Of a DNA stretch of 64,000 nucleotides, positions 53,966 through 62,895 are shown piece after piece. This stretch comes from Brevundimonas sp. (GTDB lineage: Bacteria > Pseudomonadota > Alphaproteobacteria > Caulobacterales > Caulobacteraceae): positions 124,001 to 188,000 of the forward strand of contig NZ_JAUYNX010000003.1 in NCBI RefSeq assembly GCF_030704825.1. Reading direction: 5' to 3'. Position 1 is the first letter of the stretch. Each line of letters opens with the position of its first letter. The notes below the pieces were generated by a model, which saw nothing but the letters and a program-made list of their open reading frames with translations, was not told the origin of the DNA and searched no databases. The position numbers and the translations under genes were made by a program.

Positions 53966-54823
53966 TCATCCGCCGGTCACCTCTGCCGGCGGCTGGACGT
54001 CGCAAACCGTGAACGCCGCGCCCCGCTCGGTCCGGACCCGGTCGACCAGGGCGGCGAAGGCCGGGCTGGACGGGGTCATGACGCGGACGGCCGGGCGCTG
54101 GCTTTCGGGAAGGCTGGCGGCGGTGCGGACCCGCGTCATCACGTCGGGATCGTCGACCCGACCGTTGGCGGTCTCGTCGCCGGGCTTCAGCGCCTTGACC
54201 ACGTCCATTCCCGCCACCACCCGCCCGAAGGGCGCATAGAGGCCGTTCAGATTTTCGTTGCTTCCGGTCATCAGGAAGAACTGGCTGTTGGCGCTGTCCG
54301 GATCCTGGCTGCGCGCCATGCCCGCGACGCCGGGACAGAACAGGGCCTGGGCCGCCGCCTTGAAATCGGACGTGACCATCATCTGGGCGTCGGGCTGGGT
54401 CAGCACGGGCACGGAGCCGGCGACGCCCAGCTGCCCCCCCGGACCCGTCGCGACAGTGGCGAAGCCCATGTCGCGCCCCCGTCGGAACTGGAACTCGCCG
54501 GGAATGTCCGGCAGGTCGCTGCCGCCCGCGCCCGTGCCCAGCGGATCTCCGGTCTGGGCCATGAAACCTTCGACCACCCGGTGGAATTTCAGGCCGTCGT
54601 AAAAGCCGCTGTCGGCCAGGGTCCTGACGCGCTCGACCGACAGGGGCGCGATGCGCGGCTCCAGTTCGACCAGGATGCGGCCCTTGGCGGTGTCGATGAC
54701 CAGCAGGTTCTCGGCGGCGACCGCGCGCCACTCGGCGGCGGCCGGCGCCTGGGCCGAAACGGGCGCGGCCCCGGCGAGTAGCGCCGCCGAAAGCGCGGCG
54801 GCCGTTGCGATCTTGAAGTTCAT
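53966..54823 (-). CDS. Exported peptidyl-prolyl isomerase (cyclophilin), first of tandem pair
   Basis: A 285-residue periplasmic cyclophilin: signal MNFKIATAAALSAALLAGAA, then GRILVELEPRIAPLSVERV, FHRVVEGFMAQTGDPLGTG, NSQFFLM, and a C-terminal extension of about 80 residues shared with its neighbour. All catalytic positions (FHR, QTGD) are present. It begins 2 bp after the coaD stop on the same strand, so the coaD-PPI-PPI genes look like one operon. Confidence 0.9.
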   Translation of the reverse strand: MNFKIATAAALSAALLAGAAPVSAQAPAAAEWRAVAAENLLVIDTAKGRILVELEPRIAPLSVERVRTLADSGFYDGLKFHRVVEGFMAQTGDPLGTGAGGSDLPDIPGEFQFRRGRDMGFATVATGPGGQLGVAGSVPVLTQPDAQMMVTSDFKAAAQALFCPGVAGMARSQDPDSANSQFFLMTGSNENLNGLYAPFGRVVAGMDVVKALKPGDETANGRVDDPDVMTRVRTAASLPESQRPAVRVMTPSSPAFAALVDRVRTERGAAFTVCDVQPPAEVTGG

Positions 54824-54824
54824 T

Positions 54825-55307
54825 CTATTCCTTGACCTTGGCCCGGACCATTTCGGCGATGGCGGGGCTGACGAAACTGTCGATCGCGCCGTCCAGGCGG
54901 GCGATCTCCTTGACCAGCCGCGAGGCGATGGCCTGGTGCCGCGGATCGGCCATCAGGAAGACCGTCTCGATGTCGGCATTGAGGCGCTGGTTCATCGCCG
55001 TCATCTGGAATTCGTATTCGAAGTCGGAGACGGCGCGCAGCCCCCGCACGATGATGCCCGCGCCGAGCTGCTCGGCGAAATGCATCAGCAGGCTGTCGAA
55101 GGGCTGGACTTCGACCCTGGGGCCCAGATGGGCGACCTCGGCGCGAACCATCACCACCCGTTCGTCGGTGGTGAACAGCGGGCCCTTGTCGTCATTGCGC
55201 GCCACGCCGATGACCAGCCGGTCGACCAGCTTCACGGCGCGCCCGATGATGTCCATATGCCCGTTGGTGACGGGGTCGAATGTGCCCGGATACAGGCCGA
55301 TGCGCAT
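54825..55307 (-). CDS. coaD: Phosphopantetheine adenylyltransferase
   Basis: Fourth step of CoA synthesis: ATP + 4'-phosphopantetheine to dephospho-CoA. The 160 residues begin GLYPGTFDPVTNGHMDIIGR with the TxxH/HxGH-type nucleotide motif, then GVARNDDKGPLF, IVRGLRAVSDFEYEFQM and ASRLVKEIARL. It is head of a unit with the two cyclophilins, just downstream. Confidence 0.95.
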   Translation of the reverse strand: MRIGLYPGTFDPVTNGHMDIIGRAVKLVDRLVIGVARNDDKGPLFTTDERVVMVRAEVAHLGPRVEVQPFDSLLMHFAEQLGAGIIVRGLRAVSDFEYEFQMTAMNQRLNADIETVFLMADPRHQAIASRLVKEIARLDGAIDSFVSPAIAEMVRAKVKE

Positions 55308-55357
55308 GGCGATCCTCCCCGCCTTTCCGGTCGTTTAGCAGGCGCCGCTCCGACAGC

Positions 55358-56161
55358 CTAGATCGGTTGGACGGGGTTGGACCCCCAGGCGGCCCGAAGG
55401 CGGTCGATCATCGCGGGCGACGTGGCGAACCCATGGTCTCCAACCGCGACGACGGCGCAGGCCGGCGTTGCGCTGTTGCAGATGAAGGCGCCGTCGAAGT
55501 CCCGCAGATCGTCCACGTGAACCGGGGCGGTCCTGCCCGTCAGGCCCGAAGGACCGAGGCCGCGTTGCACCAGCGACTGGGCCACTCCCGCCAGCATGGG
55601 AGCCTGCGGCCAGACCACTTCGCTTCCAGAAAGAAAACCAATATTCCAGAGACTTCCTTCGGAAACCTGTCCTGCTGAATCGACAAAGATGGCGTCGTCG
55701 AAGCCGGCGGCGCGCGCCGCCCGCCGGGCGCGGATCAGGCCGAAGGTCGCGACATGCTTCAGATGCGGCGCCTCGCGGGCGTAGGCCCGAATTTCCAGCC
55801 GCACGCTGTCGGCCAGGGGCGGCGGCGGCGGCGAGGCGGCGATCATGACCTTGGGAGAACCGGTCCAGTCGGGCGTGCGCGGCCCGACCCCGGGGGAAAA
55901 CAGGCTGACCCGGAGCCAGCAATCGCCGCGTCCGGCCACGGCCGTCCGCATCAGCGCTCGCAGACGGGGCTCGCCGACCGGCTCCCCGAACAGCTCGACC
56001 GCCTCGGCATCGAGTCGCGCCAGATGCAGGTCCAGCCCGCGTACGCCCCCATCCTCGACCCGGAATGAGGTGTAGGCGCCGTAGTTGATCAGGGCGACAT
56101 GGGTCAGGTCGTCCAGGGTGGCCGGCGCGCCGTCGACGCTCAGTTCAACGGCGTCCGCCAT
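55358..56161 (-). CDS. Class IV PLP aminotransferase
   Basis: A 267-residue fold type IV PLP enzyme (branched-chain aminotransferase/ADC lyase group). The schiff-base Lys is probably in PHLKHVATFGLIRARRAARA. VDSAGQVSEGSLWNIGFL matches the conserved substrate-loop, and the active-site T in CNSATPACAVVAV aligns with the family. It could be 4-amino-4-deoxychorismate lyase (PabC) or a D-/branched-chain aminotransferase; I cannot tell which. It starts 4 bp after the gyrA stop. Confidence 0.75.
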   Translation of the reverse strand: MADAVELSVDGAPATLDDLTHVALINYGAYTSFRVEDGGVRGLDLHLARLDAEAVELFGEPVGEPRLRALMRTAVAGRGDCWLRVSLFSPGVGPRTPDWTGSPKVMIAASPPPPPLADSVRLEIRAYAREAPHLKHVATFGLIRARRAARAAGFDDAIFVDSAGQVSEGSLWNIGFLSGSEVVWPQAPMLAGVAQSLVQRGLGPSGLTGRTAPVHVDDLRDFDGAFICNSATPACAVVAVGDHGFATSPAMIDRLRAAWGSNPVQPI

Positions 56162-56164
56162 GGA

Positions 56165-58936
56165 TCAGCCTTCGCCGCCCTCGCCGTCCGCCTCGTCCCC
56201 GACCGCGCCGTCCTCGCCGCCGCCGCTGTCGGGCAGGCGTTCGACCGAGACGACCCGTTCCCCCTCCGCCGTGCGGAAGATGGTCACGCCTTGGCTGGAG
56301 CGGCCGACGACGCGGACCTGATCGACCGGCGTGCGGATCATCTGCCCGCCCGAGGTGACCAGCAGCAGTTCGTCGCTGTCCTCGATCGGGAAGGAGGCGG
56401 CCAGACGGTCGCCGGCGCGGCCGCCCAGGCCATGGGCCGTCAGCCCCTGCCCGCCCCGGCCGGTGCGCCGGTATTCATAGGCCGACGAACGCTTGCCGAA
56501 ACCGGTCTCGGTGACCGTCAGGATGAACTGCTCGGCCGCGCCCAGTTCGGCGATGCGGTCGACCGACAGGGCGGCCTCGCCGACGGCCTCGTCGTCCGCC
56601 TCGGCCGGGGTCTCGTCCTCATCGCCCGCCGCGCGCCGCATGGCGTTGGCGTGTTTGACGTAGGCGGCGCGTTCTTCGGGCGTGGCGTCCACCCGGCCCA
56701 GGACGGCCATGGAGATGACCTCGTCGCCCTCTTGCAGGCGCACGCCGCGCACGCCGGTCGAATCGCGGCCCTTGAACACGCGCACGTCGTCGGCCTTGAA
56801 GCGGATGGCGCGGCCAAGGGCGGTCGTCAGCATGACGTCGTCCTCCGCGGTGCACAGGGCCACCCCGACCATCCGGTCGCCGTCCTCCAGCTTCATGGCG
56901 ATCTTGCCGGCCCGGTTGACGGTGGCGAAGTCGCTCAGCTTGTTTCGGCGCACGTCGCCCGACCGGGTGGCGAACATGATGTCGTAGTTCGCCCAGTCCG
57001 CCTCGTCCTCGGGCAGCGGCAGGACGTTCATGATCGAATCGCCGGGCTCGATCGGCAGCAGGTTGACGAAGGCCTTGCCGCGCGACTGCGGATTGCCCAG
57101 CGGCAGACGCCAGGTCTTCAGCTTATAGGCCTTGCCGTTGGTGGCGAAGAACAGCACCGGCGTATGGGTCGAGGCCGAGAACACGCCGACGACGGCGTCG
57201 TCCTCCTTCATCGCCACGCCGGAACGGCCCTTGCCGCCGCGATGCTGGGTCCGGTAGGCGTTCAGCGCCACGCGCTTGACGTAGCCGCCGTGGGTGACGG
57301 TGACGACCATGTCCTCGCGCGGGATCAGGTCCTCGTCCTCCAGCTCGAAATCGCCCTCGCCGATGAGGGTCCGGCGGGGAACGGCGAACTCCTGCCTCAC
57401 GTCCAGCAGATCCGCCCGGATCACGGCCAGGATGTTGGCGCGGTCGCTCAGCAGGGTCAGGTGGCCCTGGATGGTGTCGGCCAGGCCGCGCGCCTCGCCG
57501 AAGATGTCGTCGCGGCCCAGGCCGGTCAGGCGGCTCAGGGTCAGGCCCAGGATGGCGCGGGCCTGTTCGTCGGTCAGGTTCAGCTTGTCGCCGTCGACCA
57601 GCATGGAGCGGGGGTCGGCGATCAGCTCGATCAGGGCGATCATGTCGCCCACCGGCCAGCTCTTGGCCTGCAGACGCTCGCGCGCCTCGGCCGGATCGGC
57701 CGAGCTGCGGATGATGTGGATGACCTCGTCGATATTGGCCACGGCCACGGCCAGGCCGACCAGCACGTGGCCGCGATCGCGGGCCTTGGCCAGTTCGAAT
57801 TTGATGCGACGGACGACCACCTCTTCCCGGAACTCCAGGAAGGCCTCCAGCAGCTGGCGCAGTCCCATCTGCACCGGGCGGCCGTGGTTCAGGGCCAGCA
57901 TGTTGACGCCGAACGAGCTCTGCATCGCCGTGAAGCGCCACAGCTGGTTCAGCACCACATCGGCCGAGGCGTCACGCTTCAGCTCGATCACCATCCGCAT
58001 GCCGTCGCGGTCGGATTCGTCGCGGACGTCGGAAATGCCCTCGATCCGCTTCTCGCGGACCATTTCGACGATGCGCTCGATCAGGGTCTGTTTGTTGACC
58101 TGATAGGGCAGCTGGGTAACGACGATGGCCTCGCGATCCTTGCGGATCGTCTCGATCGTCGCCTGGCCGCGCACCACCACCGAGCCGCGCCCGTCGCGCA
58201 GGGCGTTGCGGGGCGCCGTCCGGCCCATGATCTCGCCGCCGGTCGGGAAGTCGGGTCCGGGCACGATGTCCAGCAGGGCGTCGTCCGAGATGTTCGAATC
58301 GTCCAGCAGGGCCACGCAGGCGTCGATGATTTCGCCCAGGTTATGCGGCGGGATGTTGGTGGCCATGCCGACGGCGATGCCGCCCGCGCCGTTGACCAGC
58401 AGGTTGGGGATCCGCGCCGGCAGGACGACGGGCTCCAGTTCCTTCTCGTCGTAGTTCGGCTGGAAATCGACCGTGTCCTTGTCGATGTCGGTCAGCAGGG
58501 CCGAGGCCGCCGGGGCCATCCGGGCCTCGGTGTAACGCATCGAGGCCGGCATATCGCCGTCGACCGAGCCGAAATTGCCCTGGCCGTCGACCAGCATCAG
58601 CCCCATCGAGAACGGCTGGGCCATGCGCACCAGCGCCATATAGACCGAGGCGTCGCCGTGCGGGTGGAACCGCCCCAGCACGTCGCCGACCACCCGGGCG
58701 CACTTCGAATACGGCCGGTCCGGCGTCATCTTCAGGTCGTGCATCGAATACAGGATGCGGCGGTGCACGGGCTTCAGCCCGTCGCGCGCGTCCGGCAGGG
58801 CGCGGGACACGATCACGCTCATGGCGTAGTCGAGATACGAGCGCCTCAGCTCGTCTTCGATGGTGATGGTGGAGATGTCGCCGCCGCCGCCGCCCGAGAC
58901 CGGGGGAAGCGCGTCGTTGTAGCTGTCGTCAGTCAA
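56165..58936 (-). CDS. gyrA: DNA gyrase subunit A
   Basis: Breakage-reunion subunit of gyrase, introducing negative supercoils with GyrB. The 923 residues contain [20 protein letters not shown], the active-site Tyr135 in [10 protein letters not shown], and the six-bladed C-terminal pinwheel with its GyrA box. In the quinolone-resistance region the residues matching E. coli Ser83 and Asp87 are Ala96 and Met100 (GDASVYM). An acidic Glu/Asp-rich insert near residue 770 and an acidic C-terminus are also present. The likely promoter is at 58987-59015. Confidence 0.97.
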   Translation of the reverse strand: MTDDSYNDALPPVSGGGGGDISTITIEDELRRSYLDYAMSVIVSRALPDARDGLKPVHRRILYSMHDLKMTPDRPYSKCARVVGDVLGRFHPHGDASVYMALVRMAQPFSMGLMLVDGQGNFGSVDGDMPASMRYTEARMAPAASALLTDIDKDTVDFQPNYDEKELEPVVLPARIPNLLVNGAGGIAVGMATNIPPHNLGEIIDACVALLDDSNISDDALLDIVPGPDFPTGGEIMGRTAPRNALRDGRGSVVVRGQATIETIRKDREAIVVTQLPYQVNKQTLIERIVEMVREKRIEGISDVRDESDRDGMRMVIELKRDASADVVLNQLWRFTAMQSSFGVNMLALNHGRPVQMGLRQLLEAFLEFREEVVVRRIKFELAKARDRGHVLVGLAVAVANIDEVIHIIRSSADPAEARERLQAKSWPVGDMIALIELIADPRSMLVDGDKLNLTDEQARAILGLTLSRLTGLGRDDIFGEARGLADTIQGHLTLLSDRANILAVIRADLLDVRQEFAVPRRTLIGEGDFELEDEDLIPREDMVVTVTHGGYVKRVALNAYRTQHRGGKGRSGVAMKEDDAVVGVFSASTHTPVLFFATNGKAYKLKTWRLPLGNPQSRGKAFVNLLPIEPGDSIMNVLPLPEDEADWANYDIMFATRSGDVRRNKLSDFATVNRAGKIAMKLEDGDRMVGVALCTAEDDVMLTTALGRAIRFKADDVRVFKGRDSTGVRGVRLQEGDEVISMAVLGRVDATPEERAAYVKHANAMRRAAGDEDETPAEADDEAVGEAALSVDRIAELGAAEQFILTVTETGFGKRSSAYEYRRTGRGGQGLTAHGLGGRAGDRLAASFPIEDSDELLLVTSGGQMIRTPVDQVRVVGRSSQGVTIFRTAEGERVVSVERLPDSGGGEDGAVGDEADGEGGEG

Positions 58937-58986
58937 GGAAATCAGGCTTTAAATGGCCGGAATCGGAACGTGATCCGCGAACGGGT

Positions 58987-59015
58987 TTTCTAGCATCCGG
59001 GGACCCCGGAGGCAA
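58987..59015 (-). promoter_or_regulatory. gyrA promoter with embedded inverted repeat
   Basis: On the minus strand TTGCCT at 59015-59010 and GCTAGAAA at 58994-58987 match the Caulobacter-type promoter. TCCGGGG-A-CCCCGGA, a perfect 7-bp inverted repeat, fills 58996-59010 between the two boxes. The transcription start is about 45-50 bp before the gyrA ATG. Confidence 0.55.
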
Positions 59016-59061
59016 AGCGAAGCCGGCCGGAAACGCTCCGTCCTGACAAGGAGTCCAGACC

Positions 59062-59637
59062 ATGCGCCCCGCCCGCCTCGCCGCCCTCGCCGCCCTGCCC
59101 CTGCTGACCGCCCTGGGGGCCTGCGTCAGCGTGACGGCCGTGGGCCATTCCGACCGACCCGACCGCGCCTCCATCGGCGATTTCGGCGAGGCGACGCTGA
59201 TGAATTCCACCGGCGCGCGGGTCGGCCGGGCCATCCTGACGCAAGGGTCGACCGGCCTGCTGATCCGCATCGAGGCCGAGGGCCTGACCCCCGGCTGGCA
59301 CGGCGTCCATATCCACGCCACAGGCCAGTGCGCCGCGCCCTTCACCTCGGCGGGCGGCCATATCAACCACGGCGAGCCGAAGGCGCCGCACGGCCTGCTC
59401 AACCCCGGCGGCCCCGACGACGGCGACCTGCCCAACATCTTCGCCGACGCGGGAGGCCGCGCCAACGCCGAGGTCTTCACCACCCGCGCCCGCATCGCCC
59501 GCGACGGCCCAGGCCAGTGGCTGTGGGACGCCGACGGATCGGCCCTGGTCATCCACGCCAGCATGGACGACCAGATCAGCCAGCCCATCGGCGGCGCCGG
59601 CGACCGCGTGGTCTGCGGCGTGATGGCGGCCGGCTAG
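59062..59637 (+). CDS. SodC-like (Cu-Zn superoxide dismutase family) lipoprotein
   Basis: A 191-residue protein with lipobox LGAC (Cys21), so envelope-attached. GVHIHATGQC supplies two Cu-type His, AGGHINHGEPKAPHG the bridging and next His, and GDLPNI the Zn Asp. IHASMDDQ with the last Cu His, and GDRVVCGVM with the disulfide Cys, are near the end. The Zn-ligand His before GDLPN (HxGD in classic SodC) is Asp here (DDGD). AAGGAG precedes the ATG. Divergent from gyrA. Confidence 0.85.
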   Translation: MRPARLAALAALPLLTALGACVSVTAVGHSDRPDRASIGDFGEATLMNSTGARVGRAILTQGSTGLLIRIEAEGLTPGWHGVHIHATGQCAAPFTSAGGHINHGEPKAPHGLLNPGGPDDGDLPNIFADAGGRANAEVFTTRARIARDGPGQWLWDADGSALVIHASMDDQISQPIGGAGDRVVCGVMAAG

Positions 59638-59640
59638 GCC

Positions 59641-60198
59641 CTATTCAACGACCGGCCGGGTCAGGTCGAACTCGACCCGGAAGTGGCGATTGGGGCGACG
59701 CAGCTCATAGGCGAAGATCCGCCCGGGCTCGACCTCGACGGCCCAGACATTGGTGTTCGACACCGTCGCGTTGCGGCGCGTGAACAGGTCTTTCGAGAAC
59801 TGGTCGACGGGAAATTCCTGACGCGTCGCCGTGCCGGCGTCCGTGGTGTCGCCGCCGTACTGGCTGAGCTCGTCCTCGGTCCCGTCCTCGTGCCGGTGAT
59901 CGTGCTTGAGGCGCAGGCCCGAGGCCGTCCGGGTGATCACCCAGGTGCGGGACCGGTTCTCCCCGACCCGGAAGGGAATCCGGACCTCATTGGCCGAACA
60001 GTCCCGCACGTGCATCAGCAGCCGGGATCGGGCGAAGTCTGCGTCCGCCGCGTCCGTGGTCACCACCCGCCCCTCGAACCTCTGGCCGCACAGGGCCGTC
60101 AGCCTGGCGAAGAAGGCGTCCTGCGGCGAAACCGGCGCGGGCGCCGTGGCGCAGGCGGACAGGGCGATGGCGGCGGCGAGAACGGAGATCTGTTTCAT
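59641..60198 (-). CDS. Putative lipoprotein, unknown function
   Basis: A 185-residue protein with signal MKQISVLAAAIALSAC (lipobox LSAC, Cys16). The mature part has LCGQRFEGRVVTTDAAD and ATRQEFPVDQFSKDLFTR, ending ELRRPNRHFRVEFDLTRPV. This looks like a conserved secreted domain found in Caulobacterales and Sphingomonads, but I cannot name it. It converges on the sodC-like gene with only 3 bp between. Confidence 0.65.
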   Translation of the reverse strand: MKQISVLAAAIALSACATAPAPVSPQDAFFARLTALCGQRFEGRVVTTDAADADFARSRLLMHVRDCSANEVRIPFRVGENRSRTWVITRTASGLRLKHDHRHEDGTEDELSQYGGDTTDAGTATRQEFPVDQFSKDLFTRRNATVSNTNVWAVEVEPGRIFAYELRRPNRHFRVEFDLTRPVVE

Positions 60199-60243
60199 GG
60201 GGTCAGGTTGGCACGGCCCGCCCGTCTCGCCTAACCTGCCGCC

Positions 60244-60651
60244 ATGGCCGACACCGTGACGCTTCGCCTCACCATCGACGATCCGGTCCCCGGGGTGCGC
60301 TACAGCCTCCAGAAGGACGACATGCCGTTCGGGCCCCTCACCGCCGGCGATGGCCCGATCTCGTTCGAGCTTCCGATCACCCTGCAGCCAGACGGCCGCA
60401 TGACCGGCCCCTTCGTGCGCCGCGAGGGCCCGACGCGCCGCTTCGTCTATATCCGAATCGGCATCTCCGCCGGCGACCACGCCAGCCCGTGGAGCCGCCG
60501 CGCCAAGATCGACATCCACGACATCCCGCCGGCCTTGCTGGCCCCCGGCGCCGTTCTGGTGGTCCATCTGCCCGGCCGCGGCAAGGACGGCTCCCCCGCC
60601 TGCGCCACGGTCCGGCGGCTCGGCGACTGGACCGCCGCAGACCGGCGTTGA
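60244..60651 (+). CDS. DUF5990 family protein
   Basis: A 135-residue cytoplasmic protein whose pattern (LRLTIDDPVPGVRYSLQKD, RFVYIRIGISAGDHASPWSRR, KIDIHDIP) matches the DUF5990 family as I know it. No activity is known for it. It starts 45 bp from the divergent lipoprotein and ends about 70 bp before rpmG. Confidence 0.7.
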   Translation: MADTVTLRLTIDDPVPGVRYSLQKDDMPFGPLTAGDGPISFELPITLQPDGRMTGPFVRREGPTRRFVYIRIGISAGDHASPWSRRAKIDIHDIPPALLAPGAVLVVHLPGRGKDGSPACATVRRLGDWTAADRR

Positions 60652-60675
60652 CTTCCGGTCGCGCCTGAGTATGTT
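60648..60675 (+). promoter_or_regulatory. rpmG promoter
   Basis: TTGACT at 60648-60653 and TATGTT at 60670-60675 with a 16-bp spacer. The expected start is near 60682 and gives a leader of about 40 nt containing AGAGG before the rpmG ATG. The -35 overlaps the stop of the DUF5990 gene. Confidence 0.55.
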
Positions 60676-60723
60676 CCGCGCCTCTTATTTTAGCGGCTTT
60701 CGCCGTCGCAGAGGTAATTCCCG

Positions 60724-60891
60724 ATGGCCAAACCGGCTTCCATCAAGATCCGCCTGAACTCCTCGGCCGACACCGGCTTCTTCTACGTCACCAAGAAGAA
60801 CGCCCGGACCATGACCGAGAAAATGGTCGTCAAGAAATACGATCCCGTCGTGCGCAAGCACGTCGAGTTCAAGGAAGGCAAGATCAAGTAA
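60724..60891 (+). CDS. rpmG: 50S ribosomal protein L33
   Basis: A 55-residue protein: [20 protein letters not shown], then [20 protein letters not shown] and [10 protein letters not shown]. It is the cysteine-free form of L33 usual in proteobacteria and needs no zinc. AGAGG lies before the ATG. The gene ends at a clear terminator. Confidence 0.97.
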   Translation: MAKPASIKIRLNSSADTGFFYVTKKNARTMTEKMVVKKYDPVVRKHVEFKEGKIK

Positions 60892-60916
60892 GGGCTGCGC
60901 CCTGCTGGATTTGAAG

Positions 60917-60945
60917 ACGCCCGGTGGAAACGCCGGGCGTTTTTC
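60917..60945 (+). terminator. Rho-independent terminator of rpmG
   Basis: ACGCCCGG and CCGGGCGT pair (8 bp) around an 8-nt loop, followed by TTTTTCTTT. It lies 26 bp past the rpmG stop. Confidence 0.9.
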
Positions 60946-60967
60946 TTTGGCGTGCTAGACTGCCGGG

Positions 60968-61153
60968 ATGAGTGATCCGACCGACGAACCACAGGTCCCT
61001 TCAACGCCTTCCGAGAGCCCCGTCCAGCGGGCATTGCGGTTGAAGCAGGCGACGATCGCCGCGCGGGCCGGGCCGCCCCGGGGCGGCCGATTCCAGCGCG
61101 AGCAGGCGGCGCGGATAGCCGCCGGCAAGTCCAGGCCCTGGATGAGCCGGTAA
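60968..61153 (+). CDS. Small basic protein, unknown function
   Basis: A 61-residue protein, acidic at the start and basic later: QRALRLKQATIAARAG, GGRFQREQAARIAAGKSR. The pattern suggests a conserved small nucleic-acid-associated protein, but I do not know the family. GCTAGACT begins 14 bp upstream of the ATG, so its mRNA may be leaderless. It converges on pleD. Confidence 0.6.
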   Translation: MSDPTDEPQVPSTPSESPVQRALRLKQATIAARAGPPRGGRFQREQAARIAAGKSRPWMSR

Positions 61154-61158
61154 CGGCC

Positions 61159-62523
61159 CTAGGCCGCCCTTGCGATCACCTGGTTCCGTCCACGCGACTT
61201 GGCCTCGTACACCCCCTCGTCGGCCCGCTTGAGCAGGGCCTCCGGCGTGTCGCCGTCGCCCGTGCAGGCCGCCACGCCCACCGAGACGGTGATGGTCAGG
61301 CCCTCGGCCCCGTTCATGATCGGGAAGGGCTGGGCCGCCACGTCGCGGCGGATGCGGTCGGCGACGCGCGTGGCCGCCTCCAGGCTGGCGCCCGGCATCA
61401 CCACCACGAACTCCTCGCCGCCGAAGCGACACGGCAGGTCGATGGCGCGGACATTGGTGGCCAGACGCACCGCGAATTCGCGCAGCACCTCGTCCCCGGC
61501 GTCGTGGCCGAAGCCGTCGTTGACCAGCTTGAAATGGTCGATGTCCATGACCAGCACGGCCACGGTCTCGCCGCCCTGCCCGGCCCGGCTGACCAGGGCC
61601 TGCAGCTGGCCGGCCATGTAGCGGCGGTTGTGCAGGCCGGTCAGGGCGTCGGTGACGGCCATCTCGAGGCTGTAGTCCAGCTTCTGCTTGAGGAAGTCGG
61701 CGTAGCGCTTGCGCTTGATCTGGGTGCGGGTGCGCGCCTCCAGCTCCTCCGGATCGACCGGGCGCGGCAGGATGTCGTTGACCCCCAGCTCCAGCGCCTT
61801 GAGCAGGCGCGGTCGGTCGGCCTGGTCGACCACCGCCAGGATCGGCATCCGTCGCGAGGCCTCGGTCGAGCGAATCTGGGCGACGAAGCGCAGCCCGTCG
61901 AACTCGGCGCTCGAGACGTTGACGATCATCAGATCGACGGGTCCGCGCGCGGCGATCAGGGCCGCGGCCGGGTCGCTCTCGATCGTCGCGCGATGCTCTC
62001 CGCCCAGATGCTCGACCATCTTCTGGGCCTGGCGGGCATTGTCGTCGACGATCAGCACCCGCCCGCCCGACCCGCGCAACCGCCCGGCGCCGTCGGTGTC
62101 GACGCCCAGCCGGCGGCCGCTCTCCTCGCGTTCGCGCAGTTCGTCCATCACCGACTTGAGCCGCAGCAGGGAGCGGACGCGGGCGAACAGGATGACGTCG
62201 TCGATCGGCTTGGTGACGAAATCGTCGGCCCCGGCGTCCAGGCCCTTGATCTTGTCCTCGCGCCCGTCCAGCGCGGTCACCAGAACGACCGGGATATGCC
62301 GCGTCACCGGATCGGCCTTCAGTCTTCGGCAGGTCTCGAACCCGTCCATGCCGGGCATCATCACGTCCAGCAGGATGATGTCGGGCCGCTCGTCGGAGGC
62401 GATCTGCAGCGCCGTCAGCCCGTCGCAGGCGGTCAGCACCTCATAGTATTCGAGCGTCAGCTTGGCCTCGAGCAGGCGGACGTTCGGTTCGACGTCGTCA
62501 ACGACAAGGATACGCGCCGTCAT
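61159..62523 (-). CDS. pleD: Diguanylate cyclase response regulator PleD
   Basis: A 454-residue REC-REC-GGDEF protein making c-di-GMP after phosphorylation; in Caulobacter it drives flagellum loss and stalk formation. The first receiver has phospho-Asp D53 (LLDVMMPGMDG). The second has Asn in place (LMIVNVSSAEFDG), as expected for the dimerisation adaptor. The cyclase motif is GGEEF, preceded by the RAID inhibitory (RxxD) site, so product inhibition should operate. It follows divK by 6 bp. Confidence 0.95.
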   Translation of the reverse strand: MTARILVVDDVEPNVRLLEAKLTLEYYEVLTACDGLTALQIASDERPDIILLDVMMPGMDGFETCRRLKADPVTRHIPVVLVTALDGREDKIKGLDAGADDFVTKPIDDVILFARVRSLLRLKSVMDELREREESGRRLGVDTDGAGRLRGSGGRVLIVDDNARQAQKMVEHLGGEHRATIESDPAAALIAARGPVDLMIVNVSSAEFDGLRFVAQIRSTEASRRMPILAVVDQADRPRLLKALELGVNDILPRPVDPEELEARTRTQIKRKRYADFLKQKLDYSLEMAVTDALTGLHNRRYMAGQLQALVSRAGQGGETVAVLVMDIDHFKLVNDGFGHDAGDEVLREFAVRLATNVRAIDLPCRFGGEEFVVVMPGASLEAATRVADRIRRDVAAQPFPIMNGAEGLTITVSVGVAACTGDGDTPEALLKRADEGVYEAKSRGRNQVIARAA

Positions 62524-62529
62524 CGCTTG

Positions 62530-62895
62530 CTACCCCAGATGTTTCCGGACCACGTCGAGGAAATGCATCACCGAGATCGGCTTGGAGATATAGGCCTCGC
62601 ACCCGCCCTGGCGGATGCGCTCCTCGTCCCCCTTCATGGCGAAGGCGGTGACCGCGACGACGGGAATGTGGCTCAGCTCCTCGTCGTCCTTCAGCCATTT
62701 GGTGACTTCCAGCCCGCTGATCTCGGGCAGCTGGATGTCCATCAGGATCAGGTCGGGCTTGTGCAGGCGCGCCAGGGCCAGCGCCTGAAGACCCTCGCGG
62801 GTCTGCAGGGTCTCATAGCCCTGGGAATCGAGCAGATCATGAAAGAGCTTCATGTTCAGTTCGTTATCCTCGACGATGAGGACTTTCTTGGACAT
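62530..62895 (-). CDS. divK: Single-domain response regulator DivK
   Basis: A 121-residue receiver-only protein with [16 protein letters not shown], phospho-Asp D53 in [16 protein letters not shown] and YISKPI. In Caulobacterales DivK controls the CckA-CtrA cell-fate pathway through DivL. The ATG 62895 (MSKKVL) or the adjacent 62898 (MMSKK) is the start. It is directly upstream of pleD on the same strand, the classic arrangement. Confidence 0.95.
   Translation of the reverse strand: MSKKVLIVEDNELNMKLFHDLLDSQGYETLQTREGLQALALARLHKPDLILMDIQLPEISGLEVTKWLKDDEELSHIPVVAVTAFAMKGDEERIRQGGCEAYISKPISVMHFLDVVRKHLG

Noticed and set aside
56099-58993. A 964-codon open frame antisense to gyrA
   Set aside because: His/Gln/Gly-rich artefact; gyrA is certain.
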